The position numbers and the translations under genes are program-made. DNA of 64,000 bases. Source: Acetobacterium malicum subsp. dehalogenans DSM 11527. GTDB lineage: Bacteria; Bacillota; Clostridia; Eubacteriales; Eubacteriaceae. Each line of letters starts with the position of its first letter. Position 1 is the first letter of the stretch. Shown piece after piece: positions 63,650 through 64,000 of the stretch. The notes below the pieces were generated by a model that did not search any database, had not been told where the DNA came from, and saw only the letters and a list, made by a program, of their open reading frames with translations. The DNA lies in the NCBI RefSeq assembly GCF_000472665.1, contig NZ_AXAC01000005.1, positions 111,103 through 175,102 of the forward strand, written 5' to 3'.

Positions 63650-64000
63650 TTAATCAGCTAACATTTTGGCTACTACACCAGAACCAACGGTACGTCCGCC
63701 TTCACGAATCGCGAAACGTAAACCTTCTTCGATCGCGATTGGCGTGATCAGAGTGATTTCCATTTGCACGTTATCGCCAGGCATTACCATTTCTACGCCT
63801 TCTGGTAATTTGATGATACCAGTTACGTCAGTTGTTCTGAAGTAGAACTGTGGTCGGTAGCCATCGAAGAATGGAGTATGACGTCCGCCTTCTTCTTTGG
63901 TTAAGACATATACTTCTGATTGATAATGGGTATGTGGTTTGATGGAACCTGGCTTAGCCAGTACCTGACCACGTTCGATTTGAGTACGGTCAACACCACG
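63650..64000 (-). CDS. tuf: Elongation factor Tu, C-terminal part (partial)
   Basis: The last about 116 codons; the 5' end lies beyond the window. Domain III sequence: [19 protein letters not shown], then [27 protein letters not shown] and the terminal [21 protein letters not shown]-Tu delivers aminoacyl-tRNA to the ribosome. The motif GGRTVG is exactly that of typical EF-Tu. Stop is TAA, followed by a terminator. Confidence 0.97.
   Translation of the reverse strand, partial: RGVDRTQIERGQVLAKPGSIKPHTHYQSEVYVLTKEEGGRHTPFFDGYRPQFYFRTTDVTGIIKLPEGVEMVMPGDNVQMEITLITPIAIEEGLRFAIREGGRTVGSGVVAKMLAD

Overview
The window reads as a low-to-mid G+C anaerobic Firmicute, most probably an acetogen of the Eubacteriaceae (Acetobacterium or a close relative). 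This is inferred from gene content: an MttB-type methyltransferase tail beside a PAS/sigma-54 activator, [FeFe]-hydrogenase maturases HydE and HydG, a rubredoxin-flavin reductase fusion, the homocysteine-forming DUF39/NIL-ferredoxin/UPF0280 trio, a SAM-I riboswitch, a raiA-type non-coding RNA, and a Firmicute-type S10-spc-alpha ribosomal block with zinc forms of S14, S4 and L36.

Layout. 1-7.4 kb: accessory metabolism and regulators (methyltransferase tail, sigma-54 activator, alpha/beta hydrolase with TetR regulator, DUF1611 protein, double-rubredoxin flavin reductase, adenine deaminase). 7.4-12.7 kb: a small inverted-repeat element, then on the minus strand B12-dependent MetH behind a SAM-I riboswitch and the three-gene homocysteine operon; together these carry sulfur from sulfide to methionine. 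12.8-19.5 kb: prfB with its programmed frameshift, secA, a membrane protein with a long acidic tail, and hpf preceded by the raiA RNA. 19.6-23 kb: cardiolipin synthase and a PadR-DUF1700-DUF4097 envelope-type operon. 23-26 kb: hydG, hydE and a TM1266-type regulator, followed by three tandem copies of a palindromic repeat. 26.6-32.4 kb: DUF1015, serA, serC (serine synthesis), then cdaR and cdaA (c-di-AMP). 32.6-40.1 kb: CBS protein, a two-gene operon of an McrB-like AAA+ ATPase and a degenerate YjbQ-like protein, CmpB-like membrane protein, DUF2974 hydrolase, AI-2E-type permease and a small membrane protein. 40.4-46.7 kb: typA, rpsI, rplM, truA and the ECF transporter core ecfT-ecfA2-ecfA1. 46.8-62.5 kb: the whole rpsJ-to-rplQ ribosomal block, all on the minus strand, driven by a clear promoter. 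The window ends with degV and the 3' end of tuf.

The least explained parts are the McrB-like/degenerate YjbQ pair (33.1-36.4 kb), a dispersed palindromic repeat family seen at about 7.5, 26.0 and 40.3 kb with a lone end-fragment at 13.9 kb, several long perfect inverted repeats next to regulators, and a 380-base stretch at 26.2-26.6 kb with structure but no convincing gene. No transposase, tRNA, rRNA or CRISPR array was seen.
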